Shown in pieces: positions 1 through 5,199 of a DNA stretch of 5,199 bases (the stretch's first letter is position 1; the number at the start of each line of letters is the position of its first letter). Origin of the DNA: Candidatus Symbiothrix sp. (lineage in GTDB: Bacteria; Bacteroidota; Bacteroidia; Bacteroidales; Azobacteroidaceae); the NCBI GenBank assembly GCA_031284765.1, contig JAITXK010000176.1:1-5199 (forward strand). The letters are read 5' to 3'. A program made the translations under genes and the position numbers. Below the pieces are notes generated by a model, which saw nothing but the letters and a program-made list of their open reading frames with translations, had not been told where the DNA came from and did no database searches.

Positions 1-267
1 GAATACGAAGCCGTACCGGGGCGCACGGACATTTATCTGCAACGCAGCCCGTTGTTCTCCGACATCCAATACGAATGGATATTCGAACTGAAATATTGCA
101 AAACGGATGCCAAAGAAACCGACATCACAGCCAAAGGAAATGAAGGCATAGAACAGGTGAAACAATACCTTCAATCGCACCGTTTCGCCAACCGCACCGA
201 TTTGAAGGCCGCCGTAATCGTATTTACCGGCAAAAGCAAATACCGAATTTTCCCCGTTGCACCATAA
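1..267 (+). CDS. PD-(D/E)XK nuclease superfamily protein, C-terminal fragment (5' end outside window)
   Basis: The frame is open from the first base to a TAA at 265-267, giving 88 visible residues; the start lies upstream of the window. The fragment reads GRTDIYL near its start and then FELKYCK about 20 residues later. A D followed by E-x-K after hydrophobic strands is the PD-(D/E)XK catalytic core (Asp at visible residue 10, Glu and Lys of ELK at about 30-32). The rest, with a QVKQYLQSHR helix and an AAVIVFTGK strand, fits the C-terminal end of that fold. In Bacteroidales such domains usually close AAA-ATPase-like proteins of the DUF1703 type (PF08011) whose role is unknown; the ATPase part would lie outside the window. 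Its stop overlaps the miaA start by one base, so the two are probably co-transcribed and translationally coupled. The nuclease fold is an inference from motifs, and substrate and activity are unknown. Confidence 0.75.
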   Translation, partial: EYEAVPGRTDIYLQRSPLFSDIQYEWIFELKYCKTDAKETDITAKGNEGIEQVKQYLQSHRFANRTDLKAAVIVFTGKSKYRIFPVAP

Positions 268-1127
268 TGCATCACGACCTAATCACCATTATAGGCCCCA
301 CCGCCTGCGGAAAAACAGCTTACGCCGTGCAATTGGCCGCCGAACTGAATACAGAGATTATCAGCGCCGATTCACGGCAAGTGTATCGCGGAATGACTAT
401 CGGCACCGGCAAAGATCTGGACGATTATGTCGTCAACGGCCAAGTCGTTCCCTACCACCTGATTGATATTTGCGAGCCGGGCGAGAAATACAATGTCTTC
501 CGCTACCAACACGATTTTCATCAAGCTTACAACACGATCCGGGCGAAAGGCAAAATGCCGATTCTCTGCGGAGGCACGGGCTTGTATATCGAATCGGTAT
601 TGAAAGGCTATAAACTGTTGGATGTTCCCGAAAATCCGGAACTGCGCCAACAGATGCAAAACAAATCCCTACCCGAATTGGAAGCGATTTTGAAATCCTA
701 TAAACCACTGCACAACACCACCGATGTGGATTCGGCGCAACGCGCTATCCGCGCCATCGAAATCGAAGAATATTACCGCTCACACGAACCCGGCCAGCGG
801 GATTATGCACCCATCAACAGCCGCATTATTGGATTGGATGTTGACCGGGAAGTCCGCCGGCAACGGATTACCGCCCGCTTGAAAAGCCGTTTGGAGGCGG
901 GAATGATCGACGAAGTCAAACAACTCCTCGCCTCGGGATTATCACCCGACGATTTGATTTATTACGGTTTGGAATACAAATATTTAACCTTGCATGTCAC
1001 CGGCCGCCTCTCGTATCAAGAGATGTTTACACAACTGGAAATTGCCATTCATCAGTTTGCCAAACGGCAGATGACGTGGTTCAGGGGAATGGAGCGCCGC
1101 GGATTCCACATTGAGTGGATCCGATAA
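267..1127 (+). CDS. miaA: tRNA dimethylallyltransferase (isopentenyl-A37 modification), short Bacteroidales type
   Basis: The product transfers a dimethylallyl group from DMAPP to N6 of adenine 37 in tRNAs that read UNN codons, a cytosolic step that stabilises codon-anticodon pairing and precedes MiaB methylthiolation. The 286 residues show the P-loop GPTACGKT (10-17), the conserved ISADSRQVYRGMTIGTGKD block (32-50, with the catalytic Asp at 35), HLIDI (64-68) and PILCGGTGLYI (98-108, with the Thr at 104 that contacts the acceptor adenine in characterised enzymes). The C-terminus carries YGLEYKYLT where many MiaA proteins have a GYKQ-like motif, then FAKRQMTWFRG. It is shorter than the 316-residue E. 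coli enzyme. From memory, Bacteroidales often encode two MiaA paralogues and this resembles the one called MiaA1. The ATG at 267 places the P-loop at the usual distance from the N-terminus; no Shine-Dalgarno is visible, and the TAATG overlap suggests coupling to the upstream gene. The stop faces dnaJ across 2 bp. Confidence 0.95.
   Translation: MHHDLITIIGPTACGKTAYAVQLAAELNTEIISADSRQVYRGMTIGTGKDLDDYVVNGQVVPYHLIDICEPGEKYNVFRYQHDFHQAYNTIRAKGKMPILCGGTGLYIESVLKGYKLLDVPENPELRQQMQNKSLPELEAILKSYKPLHNTTDVDSAQRAIRAIEIEEYYRSHEPGQRDYAPINSRIIGLDVDREVRRQRITARLKSRLEAGMIDEVKQLLASGLSPDDLIYYGLEYKYLTLHVTGRLSYQEMFTQLEIAIHQFAKRQMTWFRGMERRGFHIEWIR
1100..1123. other. Hairpin at the 3' end of miaA, at the miaA/dnaJ convergent junction
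   Basis: CGGATTCCAC (1100-1109) pairs with GTGGATCCG (1115-1123) around the loop ATTGA, giving a nine-pair stem with one bulged T. It lies in the last codons of miaA, two bases before the stop, and about 6 bp beyond the dnaJ stop on the other strand. Neither strand has a T-run directly after the stem, so it is not a canonical intrinsic terminator. It may mark or protect the 3' ends of the two converging transcripts, or may be a by-product of coding sequence. Confidence 0.4.
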
Positions 1128-1129
1128 TA

Positions 1130-2293
1130 TCAATCAAAAAAATTCCGGAACTTCTCAAAAATCTTTTTCCGAACCGAAGCCGTCGGCTGAAAATTCGGCG
1201 CATCGGACAAACGAGAAAGACTTTCTTTCTGCTCTTTCGTCAGCGTTTCGGGAATATAAACAGCGATTTTGATCAGTAAATCGCCGATACCGTAACGATT
1301 AATCATCGGCAATCCTTTGTTTTTCAAGCGCAGGACTTTGCCCGGCTGCGTACCGGCTTCGATGGCTATTTTGGCTTTTCCGTCCAGGGTGGGAACTTCT
1401 ACCGTGCAGCCCAAGGCGGCTTGCGGGAAGGTCAGCAACAAGTTGTAGATCACATCTTGTTGGTCGCGTATCAATTCGGGATGCGCTTCTTCTTCAATGA
1501 CGACCAATAAATCGCCGTTGAGGCCTCCTCTGCGGGCGGCGTTGCCTTTGCCACTCATGGAAAGTTGCATCCCTTCGGCCACACCTGCCGGAAGGTTGAT
1601 GGGGATCACTTCTTCGCCCTGAATGACGCCTTCGCCATAGCACTGCGAACATTTTTTCGTAATGACTTTGCCTTCGCCATGACAGTCGGGACAGACGGCC
1701 GTGGTTTGCATTTGCCCAAGCATGCTGTTGATAACGTGAGTAACGTGTCCGCGCCCTTTACAAGTGGAGCAGGTGGTGCGATCGCTTTCGCTTGCGGCTC
1801 CCGATCCGTGGCAATGTGGACAGGCAATGTCTTTTTTGACTTTCAGTTTCTTTTCTACGCCGGTCGCAATTTCTTTGAGGGTCAGTTTGATTTTGACGCG
1901 CAAATCCGAACCGCGGTTGACACGTTGTCTCTCGTTGAATCCGCTGAAATTGCTGAATCGACCGGAAAATCCGCCTCCGAAACTTTCGCCGAAGAGGTCG
2001 CCGAATCGGGAGAAGATATCGTCCATGGAGAATCCTTCTTCAAATCCTCCGCCGCCTGCTGCTCCGCCCACTCCGGCATGTCCGAATTGGTCGTAACGCT
2101 GGCGTTTCTTTTCATCGCTCAATACCGAATAGGCTTCAGCCGCTTCCTTGAATTTTTCTTCCGCCGTTTGATCTCCCGGATTCTTGTCAGGATGATACTG
2201 AAGCGCTTTTTTCCGGTACGCTTTTTTTATTTCTTCTGCGGTAGCTTGTTTGGAAATCTCCAAAACTTCGTAATAATCTCGTTTCTTTGCCAT
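1130..2293 (-). CDS. dnaJ: Molecular chaperone DnaJ (Hsp40, type I)
   Basis: DnaJ is the J-domain co-chaperone of DnaK: it binds unfolded polypeptides, hands them to DnaK and stimulates DnaK ATP hydrolysis in the cytosol. The 387 residues contain all type I regions. The J domain covers residues 1-70 with the essential HPD at 34-36. A Gly/Phe-rich linker covers about 71-119. The zinc-binding domain has four intact CxxCxGxG repeats at 158-165, 175-182, 201-208 and 215-222. The C-terminal substrate-binding and dimerisation domains include the GTQPGKVLRLKNKG segment. Length is typical for the family (E. coli 376) and nothing is truncated. The ATG start, complement of 2291-2293, gives the standard N-terminus AKKRDYYEVL. 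It follows grpE by 11 bp of A/T-rich DNA with no clear Shine-Dalgarno, so it is the second gene of a grpE-dnaJ operon. It ends in TGA 2 bp from the miaA stop. Confidence 0.98.
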   Translation of the reverse strand: MAKKRDYYEVLEISKQATAEEIKKAYRKKALQYHPDKNPGDQTAEEKFKEAAEAYSVLSDEKKRQRYDQFGHAGVGGAAGGGGFEEGFSMDDIFSRFGDLFGESFGGGFSGRFSNFSGFNERQRVNRGSDLRVKIKLTLKEIATGVEKKLKVKKDIACPHCHGSGAASESDRTTCSTCKGRGHVTHVINSMLGQMQTTAVCPDCHGEGKVITKKCSQCYGEGVIQGEEVIPINLPAGVAEGMQLSMSGKGNAARRGGLNGDLLVVIEEEAHPELIRDQQDVIYNLLLTFPQAALGCTVEVPTLDGKAKIAIEAGTQPGKVLRLKNKGLPMINRYGIGDLLIKIAVYIPETLTKEQKESLSRLSDAPNFQPTASVRKKIFEKFRNFFD

Positions 2294-2304
2294 TAATTTA
2301 TCTT

Positions 2305-2859
2305 TTAATTGGCCACGACTACTTTGGCGTGCCGAATTACTTTATCGTTCAGGGTATATCCTGTTTGTACACTATCAATCACTGTATCTCGCTGTTCTTC
2401 GACCGAAGCGGGGAGGGTGGCGACGGCCTCATATAAATCGGCATTGAACGCCTGGCCGATGGCATCAATGGCTTTCACGCCGTTTTGTTGCAGAAAAGCA
2501 AGAAATTTTTGGTAGATGAGGTTTACACCCTCTTGAATGGCTGCCAGGTCGTTGGCGTTTTCGATGGTATCCAATGCGCGTTGAAAATCATCGATTACCG
2601 GCAACAGGCCGACGATTACTTTTTCTCCGCCGTTTTGAATCAAATCGACTTTTTCCTTCAACGTACGTTTGCGGTAATTTTCGTATTCAGCCATCAAGCG
2701 GAGATGGGCGTCTTTCAGTTGTTCCAATTCTTCTTCTGCCGAGATGGCAGATGTTTCCGGTGTTTCTGCCGTATTGTGTGCTTCCGGCAGTTCTGCTTCC
2801 AATATTTCCGTCAAAATGTCGTCATTGGGAAGTTCCTGTTCTATGGATTCGTCGTTCAT
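2305..2859 (-). CDS. grpE: Nucleotide exchange factor GrpE (DnaK co-chaperone)
   Basis: GrpE is a homodimer that releases ADP from DnaK so that the chaperone cycle can restart; it also acts as a thermosensor in characterised species. The 184 residues show an acidic, poorly conserved N-terminal tail (1-40) and a long helix for the dimer coiled coil (about 41-75, with AEYENYRKRT at 57-66). These are followed by the four-helix bundle segment LLPVIDDFQRAL (85-96) and the C-terminal beta-wing that contacts DnaK, with FNADLYEAVATLP (138-150) and GYTLNDKVIRHAKVVV (167-182). The usual His of the HEAV signature is Tyr here (LYEAV), a modest deviation. The ATG is the complement of 2857-2859, preceded by an A-rich leader (AAAAAAGAT) rather than a true Shine-Dalgarno. 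It is first in the operon with dnaJ and is probably driven by the -24/-12-like element at 2938-2954. Confidence 0.97.
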   Translation of the reverse strand: MNDESIEQELPNDDILTEILEAELPEAHNTAETPETSAISAEEELEQLKDAHLRLMAEYENYRKRTLKEKVDLIQNGGEKVIVGLLPVIDDFQRALDTIENANDLAAIQEGVNLIYQKFLAFLQQNGVKAIDAIGQAFNADLYEAVATLPASVEEQRDTVIDSVQTGYTLNDKVIRHAKVVVAN

Positions 2860-2876
2860 ATCTTTTTTATTTTTTA

Positions 2877-2916
2877 TTTTATGAATTGTATTTCAATAGA
2901 TTATCTTTTATGAATT
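2877..2916. repeat. Direct repeat TTTTATGAATT in the grpE leader
   Basis: The 11-base word TTTTATGAATT occurs exactly at 2877-2887 and again at 2906-2916, with starts 29 bp apart (AATTCATAAAA on the grpE strand). Both copies lie in the predicted untranslated leader of grpE. They could be a protein-binding pair or a chance match in very AT-rich DNA; I cannot tell which. Confidence 0.45.
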
Positions 2917-2937
2917 CTATTTGCCCGGAGTAGTTGG

Positions 2938-2954
2938 GGCAAAAATCTTGCCAA
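2938..2954 (-). promoter_or_regulatory. Predicted sigma-54 (-24/-12) promoter for grpE-dnaJ
   Basis: On the minus strand this reads TTGGCAAGATTTTTGCC. The GG doublet (complement of 2951-2952) and GC doublet (complement of 2939-2940) are separated by exactly 10 bases, as in the RpoN consensus TTGGCACG-N4-TTGCW. The core differs from consensus by A for C after TTGGCA and by C in place of the final W. The predicted transcription start is near 2927, leaving a leader of about 68 nt. AACA immediately upstream is shared with the clpB element. The match and spacing are visible in the sequence; use by RpoN is inferred. The element is also a GGCAA-N5-TTGCC palindrome, so an operator is possible. Confidence 0.6.
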
Positions 2955-2960
2955 TGTTTA

Positions 2961-3040
2961 GATTATGGATAAATTAGAACACGGATAAAACGGAAAACTT
3001 TTTTTTTAACCGCAGAAGCGCAAAGGGCGCGTAGCGCCAA
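2961..3040. repeat. Possible remnant of a dispersed intergenic repeat
   Basis: The left part has degenerate repeated words (TGGATAAA at 2966-2973, CGGATAAAA at 2982-2990, CGGAAAAC at 2991-2998). After the T9 tract comes AACCGCAGAAGCGCAAAGGGCGC. From memory, words such as ACACGGAT..ACGGAT and AACCGCAGAGGCGCAAAG recur between genes in many environmental and Bacteroidota genomes. Translated on the reverse strand they give characteristic spurious tails such as ALRALCASAVKKK, which is what the reverse reading gives here. Only one copy is in the window, so repeat status is not demonstrated. Confidence 0.35.
3026..3038. repeat. Perfect inverted repeat GGCGC-GTA-GCGCC
   Basis: Five-base arms at 3026-3030 and 3034-3038 flank GTA. 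It is centred at 3032, about 62 bp upstream of the predicted clpB start and about 105 bp upstream of the predicted grpE start. That makes it a candidate activator site for either promoter. It could equally belong to the dispersed-repeat remnant around it. Confidence 0.4.
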
Positions 3041-3066
3041 ATGCCATTCTGTCAGTCCTATGAACA

Positions 3067-3083
3067 TTGGCAAGCCTTTTGCT
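3067..3083 (+). promoter_or_regulatory. Predicted sigma-54 (-24/-12) promoter for clpB
   Basis: The sequence TTGGCAAGCCTTTTGCT has GG at 3069-3070 and GC at 3081-3082 with exactly 10 bases between, and it ends in TTGCT as the RpoN consensus TTGGCACG-N4-TTGCW requires. The only core difference is A for C at the seventh base. The predicted start is near 3094, giving a leader of about 52 nt before the clpB ATG. The element and its AACA 5' flank match the grpE element on the other strand at 18 of 20 positions. Assignment to RpoN is inferred from sequence only. Confidence 0.65.
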
Positions 3084-3098
3084 GTTATTTTGTCAAAA

Positions 3099-3113
3099 TG
3101 CAAGTGTATTGCA
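3099..3113. repeat. Inverted repeat TGCAA-N5-TTGCA in the clpB leader
   Basis: Perfect five-base arms at 3099-3103 and 3109-3113 flank GTGTA, just after the predicted clpB transcription start. It could form a short 5' hairpin in the mRNA or be an operator; its GCAA-N5-TTGC core resembles the two promoter elements. The arms are short enough for a chance match. Confidence 0.3.
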
Positions 3114-3145
3114 CCAAATAAGAACAAAATAAAAAAACAATCATA

Positions 3146-5199
3146 ATGAATTTCAACAATTTTACAATCAAAGCACAAGAGGTAGTGCAGGCAAGTATGG
3201 ATGCTGCCGCAAGGAAAAGTCAGCAAGCCATTGAACCGGCGCATTTGATGAAAGCCGTCCTGGACAAAGGGGAAAGCATTACCAACTTCCTGTTTCAAAA
3301 AATGGGCGTGAATGTCCAAAGTTTCAACACCATCTTGGAACGTGAAATAGATTCCTATCCGAAGGTGTCGGGTGGCGAACCGTATTTGGGTCGCGAGGCC
3401 AACGCCGTTTTGCAAAAGGCGGTGGACATCAGTGCGAAAATGGGCGACCAATATGTTTCCATTGAGCCTCTTATTTTGGCTTTGTTTCTTGAAAACAGTC
3501 CGGTTGCCACGATGATGAAGGATGCCGGTATCACGGAAAAAGACTTGCGTGCTGCTATCAGCGAATTGCGCAAAGGCAATAAAGTTACTTCGCAGTCGGC
3601 GGAAGACACCTACCAATCTTTATCGAAGTATGCAATCAACCTGAACGAACGTGCCCGGGCGGGCAAATTGGATCCGGTGATTGGCCGCGACGAAGAAATC
3701 CGCCGCGTGTTGCAGATTTTGAGCCGTAGAACGAAGAACAATCCGATTTTAATTGGCGAACCGGGCGTGGGAAAAACCGCCATCGCCGAAGGTTTGGCCT
3801 ACCGGATTGTGCGGGGCGATGTACCTGACAATCTGAAATCCAAACAGATTTACTCCCTGGATATGGGTGCGCTGATTGCCGGTGCGAAATACAAAGGCGA
3901 GTTTGAAGAACGTCTCAAATCGGTGGTCAATGAAGTGATTGGCGCCGAAGGCGAGATCATTTTGTTTATCGACGAAATCCACACCTTAGTCGGTGCGGGT
4001 GGGGGAGAAGGCGCGATGGATGCCGCCAACATCCTGAAACCGGCTTTGGCGCGGGGTGAACTGCGAGCCATCGGAGCCACGACCTTGAATGAATATCAAA
4101 AGTATTTTGAAAAAGACAAGGCTTTGGAACGCCGTTTCCAACACGTGTTGATTGATGAACCGAGTGAAGCCGATGCGGTTTCCATCCTTCGCGGATTGAA
4201 GGAGAAATACGAAAACCACCACAAAATCCGTATCAAAGACGATGCGATTATTGCGTCAGTGCAGTTGTCGAGCCGCTATATTTCAGACCGTTATTTGCCC
4301 GACAAGGCCATTGATTTGATGGACGAAGCGGCTGCCCGTTTGCGTATGCAGGTGGATTCCGTGCCCGAGGCATTGGACGAAATTACGCGGAAAATCACAC
4401 AATTGGAAATTGAACGCGAAGCCATTAAACGAGAAAACGACAACCATAAATTGGAATCCTTGAACAGGGAAATCGCCGATTTGCGTCAGGAAGAATCGCA
4501 ATTCAAAGCGAAATGGGAGTCGGAACGCGAAATCATCAACCAAATTCAACAGAATAAAATTGAAATTGAAGACCTGAAATACCGTGCCGAAAAGGCTGAA
4601 CGCGAGGGCGATTACGGCAAAGTGGCGGAAATCCGTTACGGCTTCCTGCGCCGGAAAGAGGAAGAAATTGAGCAATTCCAAAGCAACCTGAACGTCCTGC
4701 AAGGTCAAAGTGCAATGATTAAGGAAGAAGTTGATGCGGATGATATTGCCGAAGTGGTCTCCCGCTGGACGGGCATTCCGGTCGGCCGGATGTTGCAAAG
4801 CGAATCCGACAAACTGCTGCATCTGGAAGAAGAGTTGCACCAGCGCGTGGTTGGGCAGGAAGAAGCCATTACCGCCGTTTCCGATGCCATCCGGCGAAGC
4901 CGTGCCGGCTTGCAAGACCCCAAACGCCCGATTGGTTCGTTCATCTTCATGGGAACGACCGGTGTAGGGAAAACCGAACTGGCCAAAGCGCTGGCCGAAT
5001 ATCTGTTCAACGATGAAAATGGGATGACCCGCATTGACATGAGCGAATACCAGGAGAAATTCAGTGTTACGCGCCTCATCGGCTCGCCTCCCGGCTATGT
5101 CGGCTACGACGAGGGCGGGCAATTGACGGAAGCTGTGCGCCGTAAACCCTACTCGGTGGTGCTATTCGACGAAATAGAAAAGGCGCATCCCGATGTCTT
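3146..5199 (+). CDS. clpB: ATP-dependent disaggregase ClpB (Hsp100), 3' end outside window
   Basis: ClpB is a hexameric AAA+ unfoldase that, with DnaK/DnaJ/GrpE, threads aggregated proteins through its pore to rescue them after heat stress. Of the 684 codons seen, the N-terminal Clp_N repeats cover about 1-145. The first ATPase domain has Walker A GEPGVGKT (204-211), pore-loop GAKYKGE with Tyr 249, Walker B ending in Asp276-Glu277 and arginine fingers 329-330. A long charged coiled-coil middle domain (about 405-525) separates ClpB from ClpA and ClpC. The second ATPase domain has WTGIPVGRMLQSE, Walker A GTTGVGKT (603-610, Thr where many ClpB have Pro), the PPGYVGYDEGG pore loop and Walker B ending in Asp675-Glu676. 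About 175 residues of a typical 860 are missing only because the window ends; the frame is intact throughout. The ATG at 3146 is preceded by an A-rich stretch and no Shine-Dalgarno. It is divergent from grpE-dnaJ with a matching promoter-like element. Confidence 0.98.
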   Translation, partial: MNFNNFTIKAQEVVQASMDAAARKSQQAIEPAHLMKAVLDKGESITNFLFQKMGVNVQSFNTILEREIDSYPKVSGGEPYLGREANAVLQKAVDISAKMGDQYVSIEPLILALFLENSPVATMMKDAGITEKDLRAAISELRKGNKVTSQSAEDTYQSLSKYAINLNERARAGKLDPVIGRDEEIRRVLQILSRRTKNNPILIGEPGVGKTAIAEGLAYRIVRGDVPDNLKSKQIYSLDMGALIAGAKYKGEFEERLKSVVNEVIGAEGEIILFIDEIHTLVGAGGGEGAMDAANILKPALARGELRAIGATTLNEYQKYFEKDKALERRFQHVLIDEPSEADAVSILRGLKEKYENHHKIRIKDDAIIASVQLSSRYISDRYLPDKAIDLMDEAAARLRMQVDSVPEALDEITRKITQLEIEREAIKRENDNHKLESLNREIADLRQEESQFKAKWESEREIINQIQQNKIEIEDLKYRAEKAEREGDYGKVAEIRYGFLRRKEEEIEQFQSNLNVLQGQSAMIKEEVDADDIAEVVSRWTGIPVGRMLQSESDKLLHLEEELHQRVVGQEEAITAVSDAIRRSRAGLQDPKRPIGSFIFMGTTGVGKTELAKALAEYLFNDENGMTRIDMSEYQEKFSVTRLIGSPPGYVGYDEGGQLTEAVRRKPYSVVLFDEIEKAHPDV

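Larger units (their letters stand above)
2860..3145. promoter_or_regulatory. Divergent regulatory region between grpE-dnaJ and clpB
   Basis: This 286-bp gap separates the divergent starts of grpE and clpB and contains no credible gene. It holds two oppositely oriented copies of AACATTGGCAAG-N2-TTTTGC, one facing each gene, with their 17-bp cores at 2938-2954 and 3067-3083 and 112 bp between them. The inner spacer contains degenerate ACGGATAAAA-like words, a T9 tract (2999-3007) and a G/C-rich part with a perfect palindrome (3026-3038). The outer parts, about 75 bp before grpE and 60 bp before clpB, are AT-rich leaders. I saw no CIRCE element (TTAGCACTC-N9-GAGTGCTAA), no CtsR site and no clear Bacteroides primary sigma pair (TTTG with TAnnTTTG) on either strand. 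Confidence 0.8.

Noticed and set aside
1128..1170. Intrinsic terminator after miaA
   Set aside because: The hairpin at 1100-1123 is followed by A-rich, not T-rich, sequence on the plus strand, and the A7 run belongs to the dnaJ 3' coding end.
1565..2296. 243-codon open frame on the plus strand opposite dnaJ
   Set aside because: It is wholly antisense to a full-length, well-conserved DnaJ; its translation is Phe/Ser-rich without recognisable motifs and mirrors DnaJ codon bias.
2485..2933. Plus-strand frames opposite grpE reaching into the leader
   Set aside because: They are antisense to GrpE, rich in Phe and Cys, with no family resemblance and no plausible start signal.
3084..3100. Bacteroides primary-sigma -7 box (TAnnTTTG) upstream of clpB
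   Set aside because: TTATTTTG at 3085-3092 is close but has the wrong second base, and no TTTG lies at the required distance upstream.
2860..3145. CIRCE/HrcA, CtsR or HAIR (HspR) heat-shock operators
   Set aside because: I looked for TTAGCACTC/GAGTGCTAA, tandem GGTCAAA and CTTGAGT/ACTCAAG words and found none.
2963..3616. 217-codon minus-strand frame covering the clpB start and the intergenic spacer
   Set aside because: Most of it is antisense to the ClpB N-domain, and its C-terminal tail is the typical spurious reading of intergenic repeat-like DNA. It would also remove the shared promoter region.
3570..3640. Internal start for a short ClpB isoform, as in E. coli ClpB
   Set aside because: No ATG or well-placed GTG with an upstream ribosome-binding signal is visible around residues 142-165.
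4283..5122. 279-codon open frame on the minus strand opposite clpB
   Set aside because: It is antisense to conserved ClpB motifs, has low-complexity Phe-rich content and no recognisable domain; it arises because stop-generating codons are rare on the clpB strand.

Overview
The window looks like chromosomal housekeeping DNA from a member of the Bacteroidota, most likely order Bacteroidales. This rests on the protein variants (a short MiaA with a GLEYKYLT segment, a ClpB second P-loop reading GTTGVGKT, a PD-(D/E)XK protein of a type common in that group), on A/T-rich start regions without Shine-Dalgarno sequences, and on moderate GC in genes next to AT-rich intergenic DNA. I cannot name the genus. 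No tRNA, rRNA, CRISPR array, transposase or phage gene is visible.

Layout. (1) 1-1127, plus strand: the 3' end of a PD-(D/E)XK nuclease-family gene overlaps miaA by one base (TAATG). (2) 1130-2859, minus strand: grpE then dnaJ, 11 bp apart, a two-gene co-chaperone operon that converges on miaA with only 2 bp between the stop codons. (3) 2860-3145: a 286-bp divergent regulatory region. (4) 3146-5199, plus strand: clpB, which runs off the right edge after 684 complete codons with an open frame and no frameshift.

Functionally the right two thirds is a protein disaggregation module. DnaJ delivers substrates to DnaK and stimulates its ATPase, GrpE exchanges its nucleotide, and ClpB works with that system to pull apart aggregates. 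dnaK itself is not in the window, and no repressor gene (hrcA, ctsR) is either.

The most notable signal is in the divergent region. grpE-dnaJ (minus strand) and clpB (plus strand) are each preceded by nearly the same 20-bp element, AACATTGGCAAG-N2-TTTTGC (18 of 20 positions identical), in opposite orientation, each facing its own gene. Both copies have the exact GG-N10-GC spacing and close to the TTGGCAC-N5-TTGC sequence of a sigma-54 (RpoN) -24/-12 promoter. This suggests that the chaperone genes are co-controlled by sigma-54 and an enhancer-binding protein, which would be an unusual heat-shock circuit; a shared palindromic operator is the main alternative. The DNA between the two elements holds a perfect GGCGC-GTA-GCGCC palindrome, a T9 tract and what looks like the remnant of a dispersed intergenic repeat.
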